DNA of 64,000 nt from Falsiroseomonas sp050563525 (GCF_050563525.1 NZ_JBNXUN010000009.1:124001-188000), one strand, 5' to 3'; shown: positions 10,504 to 23,434, numbered from the stretch's first letter. Made by a program: numbers and translations. The notes: a model not told the origin generated them from the letters alone.

Positions 10504-10575
10504 TGGGCGCTGACGGGATCGAACCGCCGACCACCTGTGTGTAAGACAGGCGCTCTACCGCTGAGCTAAGCGCCC
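10504..10575 (-). tRNA. tRNA-Val (TAC)
   Basis: This is a cloverleaf on the minus strand. The acceptor stem is GGGCGCT/AGCGCCC, the anticodon loop is CTTACAC with anticodon TAC between stems CCTGT and ACAGG, and the T-loop is TTCGATC. The discriminator is A, and no CCA is encoded (the next bases are TTC). Confidence 0.95.
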
Positions 10576-10628
10576 CTCGCCAAGCGACCTACGCCGGACG
10601 ACCTGCACCTGCCAAGCCCCGGCCAATG

Positions 10629-10662
10629 AAAAAGGCCGGCCCCCCTGAGGAGAGCCGACCTT
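10629..10662 (-). terminator. Rho-independent terminator of the HU gene
   Basis: Read on the minus strand, a nine-base stem AAGGTCGGC/GCCGGCCTT (one G-T pair) encloses a GC-rich loop and is followed by a T-run. It lies 28 bases past the HU stop codon. This arrangement is a classical intrinsic terminator. Confidence 0.8.
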
Positions 10663-10689
10663 CAGGAACCGCGCAGTGTGAGCGACGAG

Positions 10690-10962
10690 TCAGGTCACCG
10701 CGTCCTTCAGCCCCTTGCCGGCCTTAAACCGCACGGTCGTGGAGGCTGGAATCTCGATCTCCTCCCCGGTGCGCGGGTTGCGGCCCTTGCCAGCCTTGCG
10801 CTTGGACGTGCTGAAGGTTCCAAACCCGACAAGCCGGACTTCCGCCTGCTTCTTCAGCGCCCCCTGGATCGCATCGAAGACCGCGTCGAGCACATCGCCC
10901 GCCTTGGCCTTCGGAATGTCGGCGGCCTCAGCAACGACGGCAACCAAATCCTGCTTGTTCAT
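10690..10962 (-). CDS. hupB: DNA-binding protein HU
   Basis: This 90-residue histone-like protein bends and compacts DNA as a dimer. The family signature is GFGTFSTSKRKAGKGRNPRTGEEIEIPAS (second half), and the DNA-binding arm ends in the proline-containing tip GRNPRTGE. Its start is the ATG reading MNKQDLVAVVAE, preceded by a GAAGGGGGG purine run; a longer in-frame reading is rejected because it lacks family similarity. It is the last gene of the tig-clpP-clpX-lon-hup cluster but has its own promoter and terminator. Confidence 0.96.
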   Translation of the reverse strand: MNKQDLVAVVAEAADIPKAKAGDVLDAVFDAIQGALKKQAEVRLVGFGTFSTSKRKAGKGRNPRTGEEIEIPASTTVRFKAGKGLKDAVT

Positions 10963-11034
10963 GTCGGACCCCCCTTCAGGTTCCTGGTCAACTGGCATCA
11001 TGGAACGGGTCCGAATCTCGCCCCGCATGGCGGC

Positions 11035-11064
11035 ACACTAGGAGGCGCGTTTCAGGCCAGTCAA
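11035..11064 (-). promoter_or_regulatory. Predicted sigma-70-type promoter of hupB
   Basis: On the minus strand, TTGACT (11059-11064) and TAGTGT (11035-11040) are separated by 18 bases, about 70 bases upstream of the HU start codon. Both hexamers resemble the housekeeping consensus. It lies downstream of the lon terminator, so HU would be transcribed separately. Confidence 0.5.
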
Positions 11065-11162
11065 CGCCGCCTGCCCGTATTCGCCGCGGCGGACCGCCGT
11101 TTCAGCGACCGTTGGCTGCACATCGGGCGCAGTGTGGCCGAAAAGCTCGTCCTCACGATGAG

Positions 11163-11192
11163 AAAGGGCGCCGGCCTGTTCGGCCGACGCCC
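11163..11192 (-). terminator. Rho-independent terminator of lon
   Basis: On the minus strand, an 11-base stem GGGCGTCGGCC/GGCCGGCGCCC with a five-base loop is followed by TTTCTC. It lies about 25 bases past the lon stop codon. The T-run is short, but the stem is strong. Confidence 0.7.
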
Positions 11193-11217
11193 CCATCTCA
11201 CGCAATAGTCAAGCTTC

Positions 11218-13635
<2,418 letters not shown>

Positions 13636-13746
13636 ATCGGACCTCGCTTTGGACGATCGGCGCGGAAGCCGCCCCCAGGATGATCCCACCAAGGGAGGCC
13701 TGGTTATCGGCACGGCCCCCGACGCCACGGGATTGTCAGATCAGAT

Positions 13747-13789
13747 GCGTCCCCCTCCCCACCGCCGCAAGACACGGTGGGAAGGACGC
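13747..13789 (-). terminator. Long inverted repeat after clpX, possible terminator
   Basis: In the clpX-lon gap an inverted repeat pairs GCGTCC with GGACGC outside and CCCACCG with CGGTGGG inside, around a ten-base loop. There is no T-run on the minus strand, so it may be a rho-dependent stop, an mRNA-end stabiliser, or a structure in the lon leader. Confidence 0.35.
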
Positions 13790-13796
13790 GGGAGCC

Positions 13797-15053
<1,257 letters not shown>

Positions 15054-15195
15054 GCGCGCTCCGAAAACCTCAGGCCACGGCCGCCATGCAGGCTGGCGGC
15101 TCGGGACGCCGGCCCCCCCACTGGGGGGCGGGAAACATGTGAATGTAGCCGCACAAGCGGGTGGGGGGAAGGGCCACCCAACCCCGTCAGCCCGC

Positions 15196-15840
15196 TCAGA
15201 TCTTCACCGGGTCGGCCGGCGGCAGCGGGCGCTGTTCCACCACCTGGTCGATCAACCCGAAATCGCGGGCTTCCTCGGCCGAGAGGTAGGTATCCCGTTC
15301 CATCTTCCGCTCGATCTCCTCGAGCGCCTGGCCGGTGTGGTGGACGTAGATCTGGTTCAGCCGGGCTCGGGTCTTGATGATCTCCCGCGCCTGGATCTCG
15401 ATATCCGTCGCCTGGCCTTGGGCGCCACCGGAAGGTTGGTGGATCATCACCATGCTGTTTGGCAGGGCGAAGCGCTTGCCCTTGGCACCCGCCGTCAGCA
15501 GCAGCGAGCCGGCCGAGGCCGCCATGCCGACGCACACGGTGGAAACCGGGCTGCGGATGTACTGCATGGTGTCGTACATCGCGAGGCCGGCCGTCACCAC
15601 GCCCCCGGGGCTGTTGATGTAAAAGGCGATCTCCTTGTTCGGGTTCTCGCTTTCCAGGAACAGCAGCTGGGCGCAGATCAGCGAGGCCACCTGGTCGAAG
15701 ATTGGCCCGGTCAGGAAGATGATCCGCTCCTTCAGCAGGCGCGAATAGATGTCGTAGGCCCGCTCGCCACGTGCCGTCTGTTCGACGACCATCGGGACGA
15801 GAGAGTTGTTGTAGAACTCGACCGGATCGCGGTCACGCAT
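15196..15840 (-). CDS. clpP: ATP-dependent Clp protease proteolytic subunit
   Basis: This 214-residue serine protease subunit forms the tetradecameric degradation chamber. The catalytic triad is Ser109 (GMAASAG), His134 (MIHQPSGG) and Asp183 (ERDTYLS). The start MRDRDPVEFYN is preceded by AAAGGGACG; the longer in-frame reading to 16011 lacks family similarity. ClpX lies downstream, after a 142-base spacer that holds a C/G-rich inverted repeat near 15112-15130. Confidence 0.98.
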   Translation of the reverse strand: MRDRDPVEFYNNSLVPMVVEQTARGERAYDIYSRLLKERIIFLTGPIFDQVASLICAQLLFLESENPNKEIAFYINSPGGVVTAGLAMYDTMQYIRSPVSTVCVGMAASAGSLLLTAGAKGKRFALPNSMVMIHQPSGGAQGQATDIEIQAREIIKTRARLNQIYVHHTGQALEEIERKMERDTYLSAEEARDFGLIDQVVEQRPLPPADPVKI

Positions 15841-16089
15841 GGTCGTCCCTTTCATGCCCTGCCGTTGCCGGCGCGGGCGCAATCCCTCGGCGGGGCGCAC
15901 CCCACCTTGGCAGCGAATCTCTGCCATTCCGTTTAAGATGGGCAAACCGGGGCGGCCCGCAAAGCCCCCCTTCTTCAACCACCCATGCCCGTCATCGGGC
16001 CCATCCCGCAAATCGGGCGCCTGTCACGGAAAAGCAAGCGGGGCGGGCCTTCCGGCGCCGCCCCGTGCAACGCAGCCCGGCCGGGATCT

Positions 16090-17427
16090 TCAGGCCGGCT
16101 CGGCCGACAGGTCCGCCGGCGCCGTCGGAATCTCGGTCACCTTGGCCAGTTCCAGCACGAAATCGACGACCTTCTCCTCGAAGATCGGCGCGCGCAGGTT
16201 GTCGACCGCCTGCGGGTTCTTGCGGAAATACTCCAGGACCTGCTTTTCCTGGCCCTGGTAACGCGCGGCCTCTTGCCGCATCGCGGCGCCGAGTTCGTCG
16301 TTCGTCACCTGGATGTTGTTGGTCCGCCCGATCTCGGACAGCAGCAGGCCGAGCCGGATCCGGCGTTCCGCGATTGCGCGGTATTCCGTCTTCAGCGTGT
16401 CCTCGTCCTTGCCCTGGTCGTCGGCGTCGAGCTTGCCTTCCTTCAGGTCAGCCTCGACCCGCTGCCAGATCTGGGCGAACTCGCCCTCGACCATGCCGGC
16501 CGGGACCTCAAAGGTCGCGCGCTCGGCCAGCGCGTCCAGCAGGGCGCGCTTCACCTTCATCCGCGCCATGGCGTCGTATTCGGCCTGCAGGTTCTCGGCG
16601 ACCTTGGCGCGCAGTGTAGCGATGTCGTCCAGGCCAAGGCGCTTGGCGAATTCGTCGTCCATCGCCGGCAGCACCTTGGTCTTCAATGCCTTGGCGTTGA
16701 TGGCGAAGACCGCATCCTTGCCCGCGAGCGCGGCGGAGCCGTATTCGGCCGGGAAGCTGACATTGATGTCCTTCTTCTCGCCCGGGGTCATGCCTTCCAG
16801 CTGCTCGGTGAAGCCGGGGATGAAGCCGTCGCCGGCCACCTCGATCGGAGTATCCGTCGCCGTGCCACCCGGGAAGGGCTCGCCGAGGCTGCCGTCTTCC
16901 TGCTTCAGCCGCCCCTCGAAGTCGCAGACCAGCATGTCGCCCTTAACCGCCGGGCGCGGCTCGGCCACGTCCTCCAGCGTCGCCAGGCGGGTCGCCATGG
17001 TCGCCAGGAAGGCATCAATCTCGGCGTCGCCGGGCGTCGCCTTCTGCCGGTCCAGCGCGATGCCCGCGAAATCCGGCATCGGGATCTCGGGCAGCAGCTC
17101 CAGGTCGATCTTGTATTCGAGGTCGGCGCCCTCGCTGTAGTTCACCAGCTCGATCTTCGGCTGCATGGCCGGCCGCAGACCCCGGTCCGCGATCACCTGG
17201 CGCGTCGCGTCATCGACGGACTGCTCCAGCACCTCGCCGGCGACGGCGGTGCCGTAGCGCTGCTTGACCACGGCCACCGGCACCTTGCCGGGGCGGAAGC
17301 CGGGCAGCCGCATGTCGGCGCCGAGTTCCTTCAGTCGCTTCTCGCGCTTCTCGGCCAGGCTCGCGGCCGGAACCACGACCGTGAACGCCCTTTTCAGCCC
17401 CTCTGCGGGAAGCTCGGTGACCTGCAT
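16090..17427 (-). CDS. tig: Trigger factor (ribosome-associated chaperone)
   Basis: Trigger factor binds at the ribosome exit tunnel and shields nascent chains. The 445-residue protein has an N-terminal ribosome-binding domain with the signature motif region GFRPGKVP (residues 43-50), a central FKBP-type peptidyl-prolyl isomerase domain (about 150-235) and a long helical C-terminal arm domain ending at about 430. The ATG has a GAAGG site seven bases away. It is the first gene of the tig-clpP-clpX-lon-hup cluster, an arrangement shared by many proteobacteria. Confidence 0.97.
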   Translation of the reverse strand: MQVTELPAEGLKRAFTVVVPAASLAEKREKRLKELGADMRLPGFRPGKVPVAVVKQRYGTAVAGEVLEQSVDDATRQVIADRGLRPAMQPKIELVNYSEGADLEYKIDLELLPEIPMPDFAGIALDRQKATPGDAEIDAFLATMATRLATLEDVAEPRPAVKGDMLVCDFEGRLKQEDGSLGEPFPGGTATDTPIEVAGDGFIPGFTEQLEGMTPGEKKDINVSFPAEYGSAALAGKDAVFAINAKALKTKVLPAMDDEFAKRLGLDDIATLRAKVAENLQAEYDAMARMKVKRALLDALAERATFEVPAGMVEGEFAQIWQRVEADLKEGKLDADDQGKDEDTLKTEYRAIAERRIRLGLLLSEIGRTNNIQVTNDELGAAMRQEAARYQGQEKQVLEYFRKNPQAVDNLRAPIFEEKVVDFVLELAKVTEIPTAPADLSAEPA

Positions 17428-17702
17428 GGTGAACCTTCTTTATCGACAGGGGCGCGCGCGGGAACACCCCGGCGGGCGCGATACGCTCTGAGGCCCGCCC
17501 CGTTACCGCCCAACCGGGCCGGGGGCAATGCCTGACGGCCCGAAAGGCGTCCAAACCACACACGCTGGCGCTTGGCCACGCCGGGCGAGCGGCCGAATGG
17601 CCGCCGCGCCCAGACCACCAGCTTCACCTGGCGCAGCAGTGCACCGGCGCGCCAGGCACGGCGGCGGGGCCGCCGCCCGCCGCCTGAGGGCCGGCAAAAT
17701 TC

Positions 17703-17783
17703 TGCGGGCGGAGGGACTCGAACCCCCATGGCTTGCGCCACTGGTACCTAAAACCAGCGTGTCTACCGTTCCACCACGCCCGC
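17703..17783 (-). tRNA. tRNA-Leu (TAG)
   Basis: This is a class II cloverleaf on the minus strand. The acceptor stem is GCGGGCG/CGCCCGC, the anticodon loop is TTTAGGT with anticodon TAG between CTGGT and ACCAG, the variable arm is TGGCGCAAGCCA, and the T-loop is TTCGAGT. The discriminator is A, without encoded CCA. Confidence 0.95.
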
Positions 17784-17832
17784 GCGCTGCCCCTCTATCG
17801 CGTCCGCCCCCCCAAGGCCAAGCCCCGGGCGG

Positions 17833-20244
17833 CTACTGGCCCAGCACCGCCGCGGCGCAGGCATCAACGATGGCCGCCGCATCGAGCCCGTATTCGGCAT
17901 ACAGGTCCGGCAGGTCGCCCGCCTGTCCGAAGCGATCCACACCCAGCGGCACCACCCGCTGCCCACGCACCGCGCCGAGCCAGGCATGCGCCGCCGGATG
18001 CCCGTCCAGGATCGTCACCAGCGCGGCGTCGCGGTCCAGCGGCGCCAGCAGCGCCTCGATGGCCGAGGGTGCCGCGGCGGTGCCGTTGCGGGCGCCGCGC
18101 CGCGCCTCCAGCCAGCCGGCCTGCAGCCGGTCCGGGCTGGTCACGGCCAGCAGGCCGGCATCCGGCACGTCCTCTCGCACCGCGTCGAACGCCTCCAGCA
18201 CTTCGGGCGCCACCGGGCCCTGATAGGCGATGGCGAGGCTGGCCCCCGGTCCCGGCGGCACCACCCAGTAGCCGCCGGCGATCACGCCCGCCGGGTCCAG
18301 CCGGCGGTCGGGCTGCGCCAGCGCACGGGTTGAAAGCCGCAGCCAGACGGCGCTGCCATCGGGCTTCTGCATGTGCTCGAAGGCGAAGCGCATCAGGATT
18401 GCGAGTTCGTCGGCATAGGCCGGCTCGTAGGCCACCAGCCGGTCCTGGGCGATGCCGATCAGCGGCGTGTTCACCGACTGGTGCTGGCCGCCTTCCGGGG
18501 CGAGGGTCAGCCCGGACGGCGTTGAAACCAGTAGGAACCGTGCGTCCTGGTAGCAGCCATAGATCATCGCATCGAGGCCGCGGTTCACGAAGGGATCATA
18601 CACCGTCCCCACCGGCAGCAGCCGCGCCCCATACAGCGAATGCGAAAGCCCCAGCGCCCCCAGCAGCAGGAACAGGTTCTGCTCGGCGATGCCGAGTTCG
18701 ATGTGCTGGCCCTCCGGCCCCATCCCCCAGCGCTGCGCGCTCGCCAGCTTGGCGTCCCTGAACACGTCGTTCTTCAGGTGCCGGTCGAAGATGCCGCGCC
18801 GGTTGACCCAGGGCCCAAGGTTCGTCGAGACCGTCACGTCCGGGCTGGTGGTGACGATGCGCTCGGCAAGCGCCGCATTCTCCCCCTGCCCTCGCCCGAT
18901 CTCGGCGAGGATTTCGCCGAAGGCCGCTTGGGTCGACATCATCCGCCCCGGCGGAACCCGCGGCGCGGGCAATAGCGCTGGCACCGGCACGGTGGGTGCC
19001 GAGAGTCGGCGTCCCTCCGGCGCCAACACCTGCGCGAAGGGGATGCCGGCGAGGAACGCCTCCAGTTCGCCGGGGCTGACCTCCAGCCCCTCGAACCGGT
19101 CCCATTCATGGCCGTCACGGATGCCCATGGCGTCCCGGAAGGTCGCCATCTGCTCCTTCGTCATCAGCCCGGCGTGGTTGTCCTTGTGGCCGGCGAAAGG
19201 CAGGCCCATGCCCTTGATGGTGTAGGCGATGAAGCAGGTCGGCTGGTCGCCCTCCGCCGCCGCCACCCGGAAGGCCTCGGTCAGCGTCTCGATGTCGTGG
19301 CCGCCGAGGTTGGTCATCAGCGCCGCGAGTTCATCGTCGGTCAGCGGGTCGATGATCGCCCGCACGCCCTCCACCCGGCCCAACTCCGCCAGCAGGGCCT
19401 GGCGGAAGGCGGCGCCGCCCTGGAAGGTCAGCGCGGCATACAGGCTGTTCGGGCAGTCATCGATCCAGCGCCGCAGCGCCTCGCCATCCGTCCGCGCGAA
19501 GGCGGCTTCCAGCCGGCGGCCGTATTTCAGGGTGACGACGTTCCAGCCCATGTCGCGGAACAGGCCTTCGATCCGGCCGAACAGCCGGTCCGGCACCACG
19601 CTGTCGAGCGACTGGCGGTTGTAGTCGACCACCCACCAGACATTGCGGACGTCGTGCTTCCAGCCCTCCAGCAGCGCCTCGTAGATGTTGCCCTCATCGA
19701 GTTCGGCATCGCCGACGATGGCCACATGCCGCCCGGCCGGAATTTCCGGCCGTCCCATCCCGTGCAGCTTCACGTAGTCCTGCACCAGGCTGCCGAAGGT
19801 GGTCAGCGCCACGCCGAGGCCGACGGAGCCGGTGGAAAAATCCACCTCCGCCCCGTCCTTGACCCGCGAGGGATACGGCTGGATCCCGCCGAACTGCCGC
19901 AGCGTCGCAAGCTTGTCGCGGTCCTGCCGCCCCAGCAGGTAGTTGATGGCATGGAACACCGGCCCGGCATGCGGCTTCACCGCCACCCGGTCCTGCGGCC
20001 GCAGGATCTCGAAATACAGGGCCGCCAGGATCGAGACGGAGGAGGCGCAGGAGGCCTGGTGGCCACCGACCTTCAGCCCATCCCGGTTTGGACGGATGTG
20101 GTTGGCGTGATGGATCATCCAGGCAGAGAGCCACAGCAGCTTGCGCTCCAGCGCATGCAGCAGGCGCAGGCGCTGCGCTTCCTCGCGCGCCTCCTCCCGG
20201 TCCGCCCCTGGCGATGGCTTGCCGATCGGCCGTTCCGCGGTCAT
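17833..20244 (-). CDS. Pyruvate dehydrogenase E1-like / transketolase-family enzyme
   Basis: This is an 803-residue thiamine-diphosphate enzyme. Residues 178-210 carry the cofactor motif GDAELDEGN...VDYNRQSLD, the GDG-x25-30-N pattern in the form used by homodimeric E1 (AceE-type) enzymes. The N-terminal block HIRPNRDGLKVGGHQASC also resembles AceE. The middle pyrimidine-binding domain and the C-terminal transketolase domain are present. It is shorter than AceE (about 890 residues), and no E2 or E3 gene is adjacent, so its true substrate (pyruvate, another 2-oxoacid or a ketose) is not settled. The ATG at 20244 gives a full N-terminus. It is separated from tRNA-Leu by 49 bases. Confidence 0.75.
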   Translation of the reverse strand: MTAERPIGKPSPGADREEAREEAQRLRLLHALERKLLWLSAWMIHHANHIRPNRDGLKVGGHQASCASSVSILAALYFEILRPQDRVAVKPHAGPVFHAINYLLGRQDRDKLATLRQFGGIQPYPSRVKDGAEVDFSTGSVGLGVALTTFGSLVQDYVKLHGMGRPEIPAGRHVAIVGDAELDEGNIYEALLEGWKHDVRNVWWVVDYNRQSLDSVVPDRLFGRIEGLFRDMGWNVVTLKYGRRLEAAFARTDGEALRRWIDDCPNSLYAALTFQGGAAFRQALLAELGRVEGVRAIIDPLTDDELAALMTNLGGHDIETLTEAFRVAAAEGDQPTCFIAYTIKGMGLPFAGHKDNHAGLMTKEQMATFRDAMGIRDGHEWDRFEGLEVSPGELEAFLAGIPFAQVLAPEGRRLSAPTVPVPALLPAPRVPPGRMMSTQAAFGEILAEIGRGQGENAALAERIVTTSPDVTVSTNLGPWVNRRGIFDRHLKNDVFRDAKLASAQRWGMGPEGQHIELGIAEQNLFLLLGALGLSHSLYGARLLPVGTVYDPFVNRGLDAMIYGCYQDARFLLVSTPSGLTLAPEGGQHQSVNTPLIGIAQDRLVAYEPAYADELAILMRFAFEHMQKPDGSAVWLRLSTRALAQPDRRLDPAGVIAGGYWVVPPGPGASLAIAYQGPVAPEVLEAFDAVREDVPDAGLLAVTSPDRLQAGWLEARRGARNGTAAAPSAIEALLAPLDRDAALVTILDGHPAAHAWLGAVRGQRVVPLGVDRFGQAGDLPDLYAEYGLDAAAIVDACAAAVLGQ

Positions 20245-20448
20245 CTGCGCCTTCTCCTCTGGTCCTTCGCAGCAGGATAGGACGCCCGGGCCGTGACGCG
20301 AAGGCGGCGCGCCAAGTCATGCCACCTGGCTCGTCACCGGTAATTGAGCAGGCTGCACATATCGTCAACAAACGCGCGCCTGTGCTAGAGACAAGCGCCG
20401 GGCAGGACGATCCAGGCCCGGGATTCCCGTCGTATTCGAAATGGTTGC

Positions 20449-21957
20449 ATGACCTGGTCCCAGGCCGCGTTCGGCCGCATCACCCTTGGCCTGACCGCCT
20501 TCGGCCTGCTTGTGCTGTTCGCCCTCGGCGTCGGCATCGTCTGGATGGTGCAGCAGCAGCGCCTCTACACGGATGGCGTTGTCGCCACCCAGCAGTTGCG
20601 GGTGACCACCGCTGGCGTACTGGGCTCGCTGCAGGATGCCGAGACGGGCCAGCGCGGCTACCTTCTGACCGGCAACCCCGACTACCTTGAGCCGTACCAC
20701 CGGGCGCAGGCGGACCTGCCGCAGGAACTGCGCGAACTCGCGGCGCGCGCCGTGGCCGATGGAGGGCGGGCCGACAGGCTCGAGGAGCTGCGCCTGCACA
20801 TAGACGCGAAGCTGGCGGAACTGCGGGAGACGGTGGCGCTGGCCGAGGCCGGCAATGTCGGCGCAGCCATTGCCCGGGTGCGGGATGGCGAGGGCAAGGT
20901 GCTGATGGACGAGATCCGCCGGCAGATCGCGGGCGTCGAGGCGCGCAGCATGCAGCGGCAGGCAACGCGCAGCGCGCAGCTGGACCGCGCCGGCCGCCTG
21001 ATCCTGTTCGCCGCCCTAGGCGGCCTGGCGCTGATCGCGCTGCTGAGCTTCGGAATCAGCCGCCTGGCGGTGAAATACACCCGGGACCTGGAACAGGCGC
21101 GCGCCGAATTGCAGCGTGCCAACGCCGGACTGGAACAGCGCGTCACAGCCCGCACCGGATCGCTCATGGCGGCGAACGAGGAGATCCAGCGCTTCGCCTA
21201 CATTGTCTCGCATGACCTGCGCGCCCCGCTGGTGAACGTCATGGGCTTCACGCAGGAGCTGGAGACCGCGATCGGCACGGTGCGTGAGATGATGACCCGC
21301 GCCGAGGCCGGAGCGCCCGCCCTGGTCACACAGGATCTGCGCAATGCGGTGGAGGAGGACATTCCCGAGGCGATCGGCTTCATCCGGTCCTCGACCAACC
21401 GCATGGACCGCCTGATCGGCGCCATCCTCGCCCTGTCGCGCGAAGGCCGCCGGCGACTGACGGCGGAACAGCTGCAGGTGGGCACGCTGATGGAGGGGCT
21501 GTCCTCCAGCCTGCAGCATCAGTTCGATGCCGCGGGGGCGGAACTGCGCCTGGCCCCGCCCTTCCCCACGCTGCGGACGGACCGGCTGGCGCTGGAACAG
21601 ATCCTCGGCAACCTGCTCGACAACGCCGTGAAGTACCTGGACCCGGCCCGCCCCGGCCGCGTGCTGGTCCGCGCGCGACGCGAAGGCGGGATGCACGCGA
21701 TCGACGTGATCGACAATGGCCGCGGCATCGCGGCGCGCGACCATGAACGGGTGTTCGAGCTGTTCCGCCGCTCCGGCCCGCAGGACCAGAAGGGCGAAGG
21801 AATCGGGCTTGCCCACACCCGGGCGCTGGCCCGACGCATGGGCGGCGATATCCGGCTGACGTCCAAGCTCGGCGAAGGCTCCGTCTTCACCCTGCTGCTG
21901 CCCGAGGCGCTGCCCGCGTACGACCCTGCACTTGAGACCGAGGACCAGCCGGCATGA
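20449..21957 (+). CDS. CHASE3-domain sensor histidine kinase
   Basis: This 502-residue membrane sensor kinase has a first transmembrane helix at about residues 11-33 and a periplasmic CHASE3 domain with the signature DAETGQRGYLLTGNPDYLEPY. A second helix lies at about 185-203, followed by a short coiled coil, a HisKA domain with the phospho-acceptor His255 in SHDLRAP, and a HATPase domain with N-box LGNLLDNAVKYL and G-box DNGRGIA. The output partner is almost surely the receiver gene that overlaps its stop (ATGA). The CHASE3 ligand is unknown. It is the first gene of a three-gene coupled cassette. Confidence 0.93.
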   Translation: MTWSQAAFGRITLGLTAFGLLVLFALGVGIVWMVQQQRLYTDGVVATQQLRVTTAGVLGSLQDAETGQRGYLLTGNPDYLEPYHRAQADLPQELRELAARAVADGGRADRLEELRLHIDAKLAELRETVALAEAGNVGAAIARVRDGEGKVLMDEIRRQIAGVEARSMQRQATRSAQLDRAGRLILFAALGGLALIALLSFGISRLAVKYTRDLEQARAELQRANAGLEQRVTARTGSLMAANEEIQRFAYIVSHDLRAPLVNVMGFTQELETAIGTVREMMTRAEAGAPALVTQDLRNAVEEDIPEAIGFIRSSTNRMDRLIGAILALSREGRRRLTAEQLQVGTLMEGLSSSLQHQFDAAGAELRLAPPFPTLRTDRLALEQILGNLLDNAVKYLDPARPGRVLVRARREGGMHAIDVIDNGRGIAARDHERVFELFRRSGPQDQKGEGIGLAHTRALARRMGGDIRLTSKLGEGSVFTLLLPEALPAYDPALETEDQPA

Positions 21958-22391
21958 ACGTCTCCGCCCAGGCCGTCACCATCGTCATGATCGAGGACGA
22001 TGACGGCCACGCCCGCCTGATCGAGAAGAACCTCAAGCGCGCCGGCGTCTATAACGAGGTGCTGCACCTGGCCTCCGGCACCGCCGCGGTGAACCACCTG
22101 TTTGGCCCGCAACGCCAGGCCGGCGCGCCGGTGCTGGTGCTGCTCGACCTGAACCTGCCGGACATGAGCGGCATCGACATCCTGGCCCGGCTGAAATCGG
22201 ACCCCGAACTGCGCCTTGCCCCCGTCATCGTGCTGACCACGACGGATGACGACCGCGAGATCCGCCGGTGCTATGAACTGGGCTGTTCCGTCTACATCAC
22301 GAAGCCGGTAAACTACGAGACCTTTGCTTCCGCGGTTCGCCAACTCGGCCTTTTCCTCGCCGTCATCCAGGTGCCGCCAACAGCCCAATGA
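21954..22391 (+). CDS. Single-domain response regulator
   Basis: This 145-residue CheY-like receiver has no output domain. The acidic pocket is E14, D15 and D16, the phospho-acceptor is D65 (LVLLDLNLPDMSG), the switch threonine is in LTTTDDD, and K117 is in ITKPVN. It resembles Rcp1-type regulators that pair with phytochrome or CHASE3 kinases, with an insertion between beta-2 and beta-3 (LFGPQRQAGAP). Both ends overlap neighbouring genes by four bases. It probably shuttles phosphate between the upstream kinase and another protein; which one cannot be read from sequence. Confidence 0.92.
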   Translation: MNVSAQAVTIVMIEDDDGHARLIEKNLKRAGVYNEVLHLASGTAAVNHLFGPQRQAGAPVLVLLDLNLPDMSGIDILARLKSDPELRLAPVIVLTTTDDDREIRRCYELGCSVYITKPVNYETFASAVRQLGLFLAVIQVPPTAQ

Positions 22392-23434
22392 CCGACCCGG
22401 CGTCCCGCATCCTCTACATCGACGACGACCAGGCGCTGTGCCGCCTGGTGCAGCGGGCGCTCGGCCGTCTTGGCCACCAGGTCGTCACGGCGCATGACGG
22501 CGATGCCGGCGTCACGCTGGCGCGCCACGGCGGCTTCGGCGCCATCTGCCTCGACCACTACATGCCCGGCGCGGATGGGCTGGAGACGCTCGCCGCACTC
22601 AGCGCACTGCCGGACCCCACCCCCGTCATCTTCGTCACCGGCGCCGACGAGACCCGCGTTGCGGTCGCGGCGCTCCGGGCCGGGGCCGAGGATTTCGTGG
22701 TGAAGACGCCGGGTGAGTCCTTCCTGCTGCTGCTGCACCGCGCGATCGAGGGGGCCGTCCATCGCGCCGCCATGCGCCGCCGCCACGCCGAGGCAGAGGC
22801 CGAGGTGCGCGAGGCGCGCGACCGGGCGGAGGAACTCGCCGCCAGCCGCGCCCTGCTGCTGCAGGAGGTGAACCACCGCGTCGCCAACAGCCTGCAGATC
22901 ATCGCCTCCCTGACCCGCCTGCAGGAGAATGCGCTGGCCGACCCTGGGGCGCGCGCGGCACTGGCCTCCGTCCGCAACCGCATCGCGGCGGTCGCCCAGG
23001 TGCATCGCCGGCTCTACACCTCCGCCGATGTGCGCAGCGTGGCCCTGCCGGATTACCTCGGTGGCCTGCTGGCCGAGATCGGCCGCAGCGTCGAGACCGC
23101 GCGGATCGATTTTCGCGCAGCGCCTTTGACCGTGCCACCCGATCGCGCGGTCTCGCTGGGCGTCATCCTGTCCGAACTGGTGACCAATGCGCTGAAATAC
23201 GCCTACCCCGAGCTGCCGGAAGGCGGCCCGATCCGGGTGATCCTGGAACAGCATGGCGAGGCGGGCGTGCTGCGGGTTGAGGATGACGGCGTGGGCGGCG
23301 CCGGGGCGGAAAGCGCGGCGGGGTCCGGCCTGGGCGGGCGCATCATCCATGCCATGGCCTCGACCATCGGGGGGCTGGTGGAATTCGCCGAGGGGCCGGG
23401 GTCGCGGGTCACGGTTCGCTTCGCCCTGGCCTGA
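22388..23434 (+). CDS. Receiver-histidine kinase fusion (HisKA_2 type)
   Basis: This is a 348-residue cytoplasmic protein. Residues 5-120 form a receiver with D56 (ICLDHYMPG) as phospho-acceptor and K106. A short coiled coil (about 128-155) leads to a HisKA_2 dimerisation domain with His163 (EVNHRVANSLQ), and then to a HATPase domain with SELVTNALKYAYP and DDGVGG. HisKA_2 and HWE kinases in alphaproteobacteria often act in the general stress response or light signalling; that link is inference. With the receiver first and the kinase second, phosphorylation of D56 may gate kinase activity. No transmembrane segment was seen. Confidence 0.9.
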   Translation: MTDPASRILYIDDDQALCRLVQRALGRLGHQVVTAHDGDAGVTLARHGGFGAICLDHYMPGADGLETLAALSALPDPTPVIFVTGADETRVAVAALRAGAEDFVVKTPGESFLLLLHRAIEGAVHRAAMRRRHAEAEAEVREARDRAEELAASRALLLQEVNHRVANSLQIIASLTRLQENALADPGARAALASVRNRIAAVAQVHRRLYTSADVRSVALPDYLGGLLAEIGRSVETARIDFRAAPLTVPPDRAVSLGVILSELVTNALKYAYPELPEGGPIRVILEQHGEAGVLRVEDDGVGGAGAESAAGSGLGGRIIHAMASTIGGLVEFAEGPGSRVTVRFALA

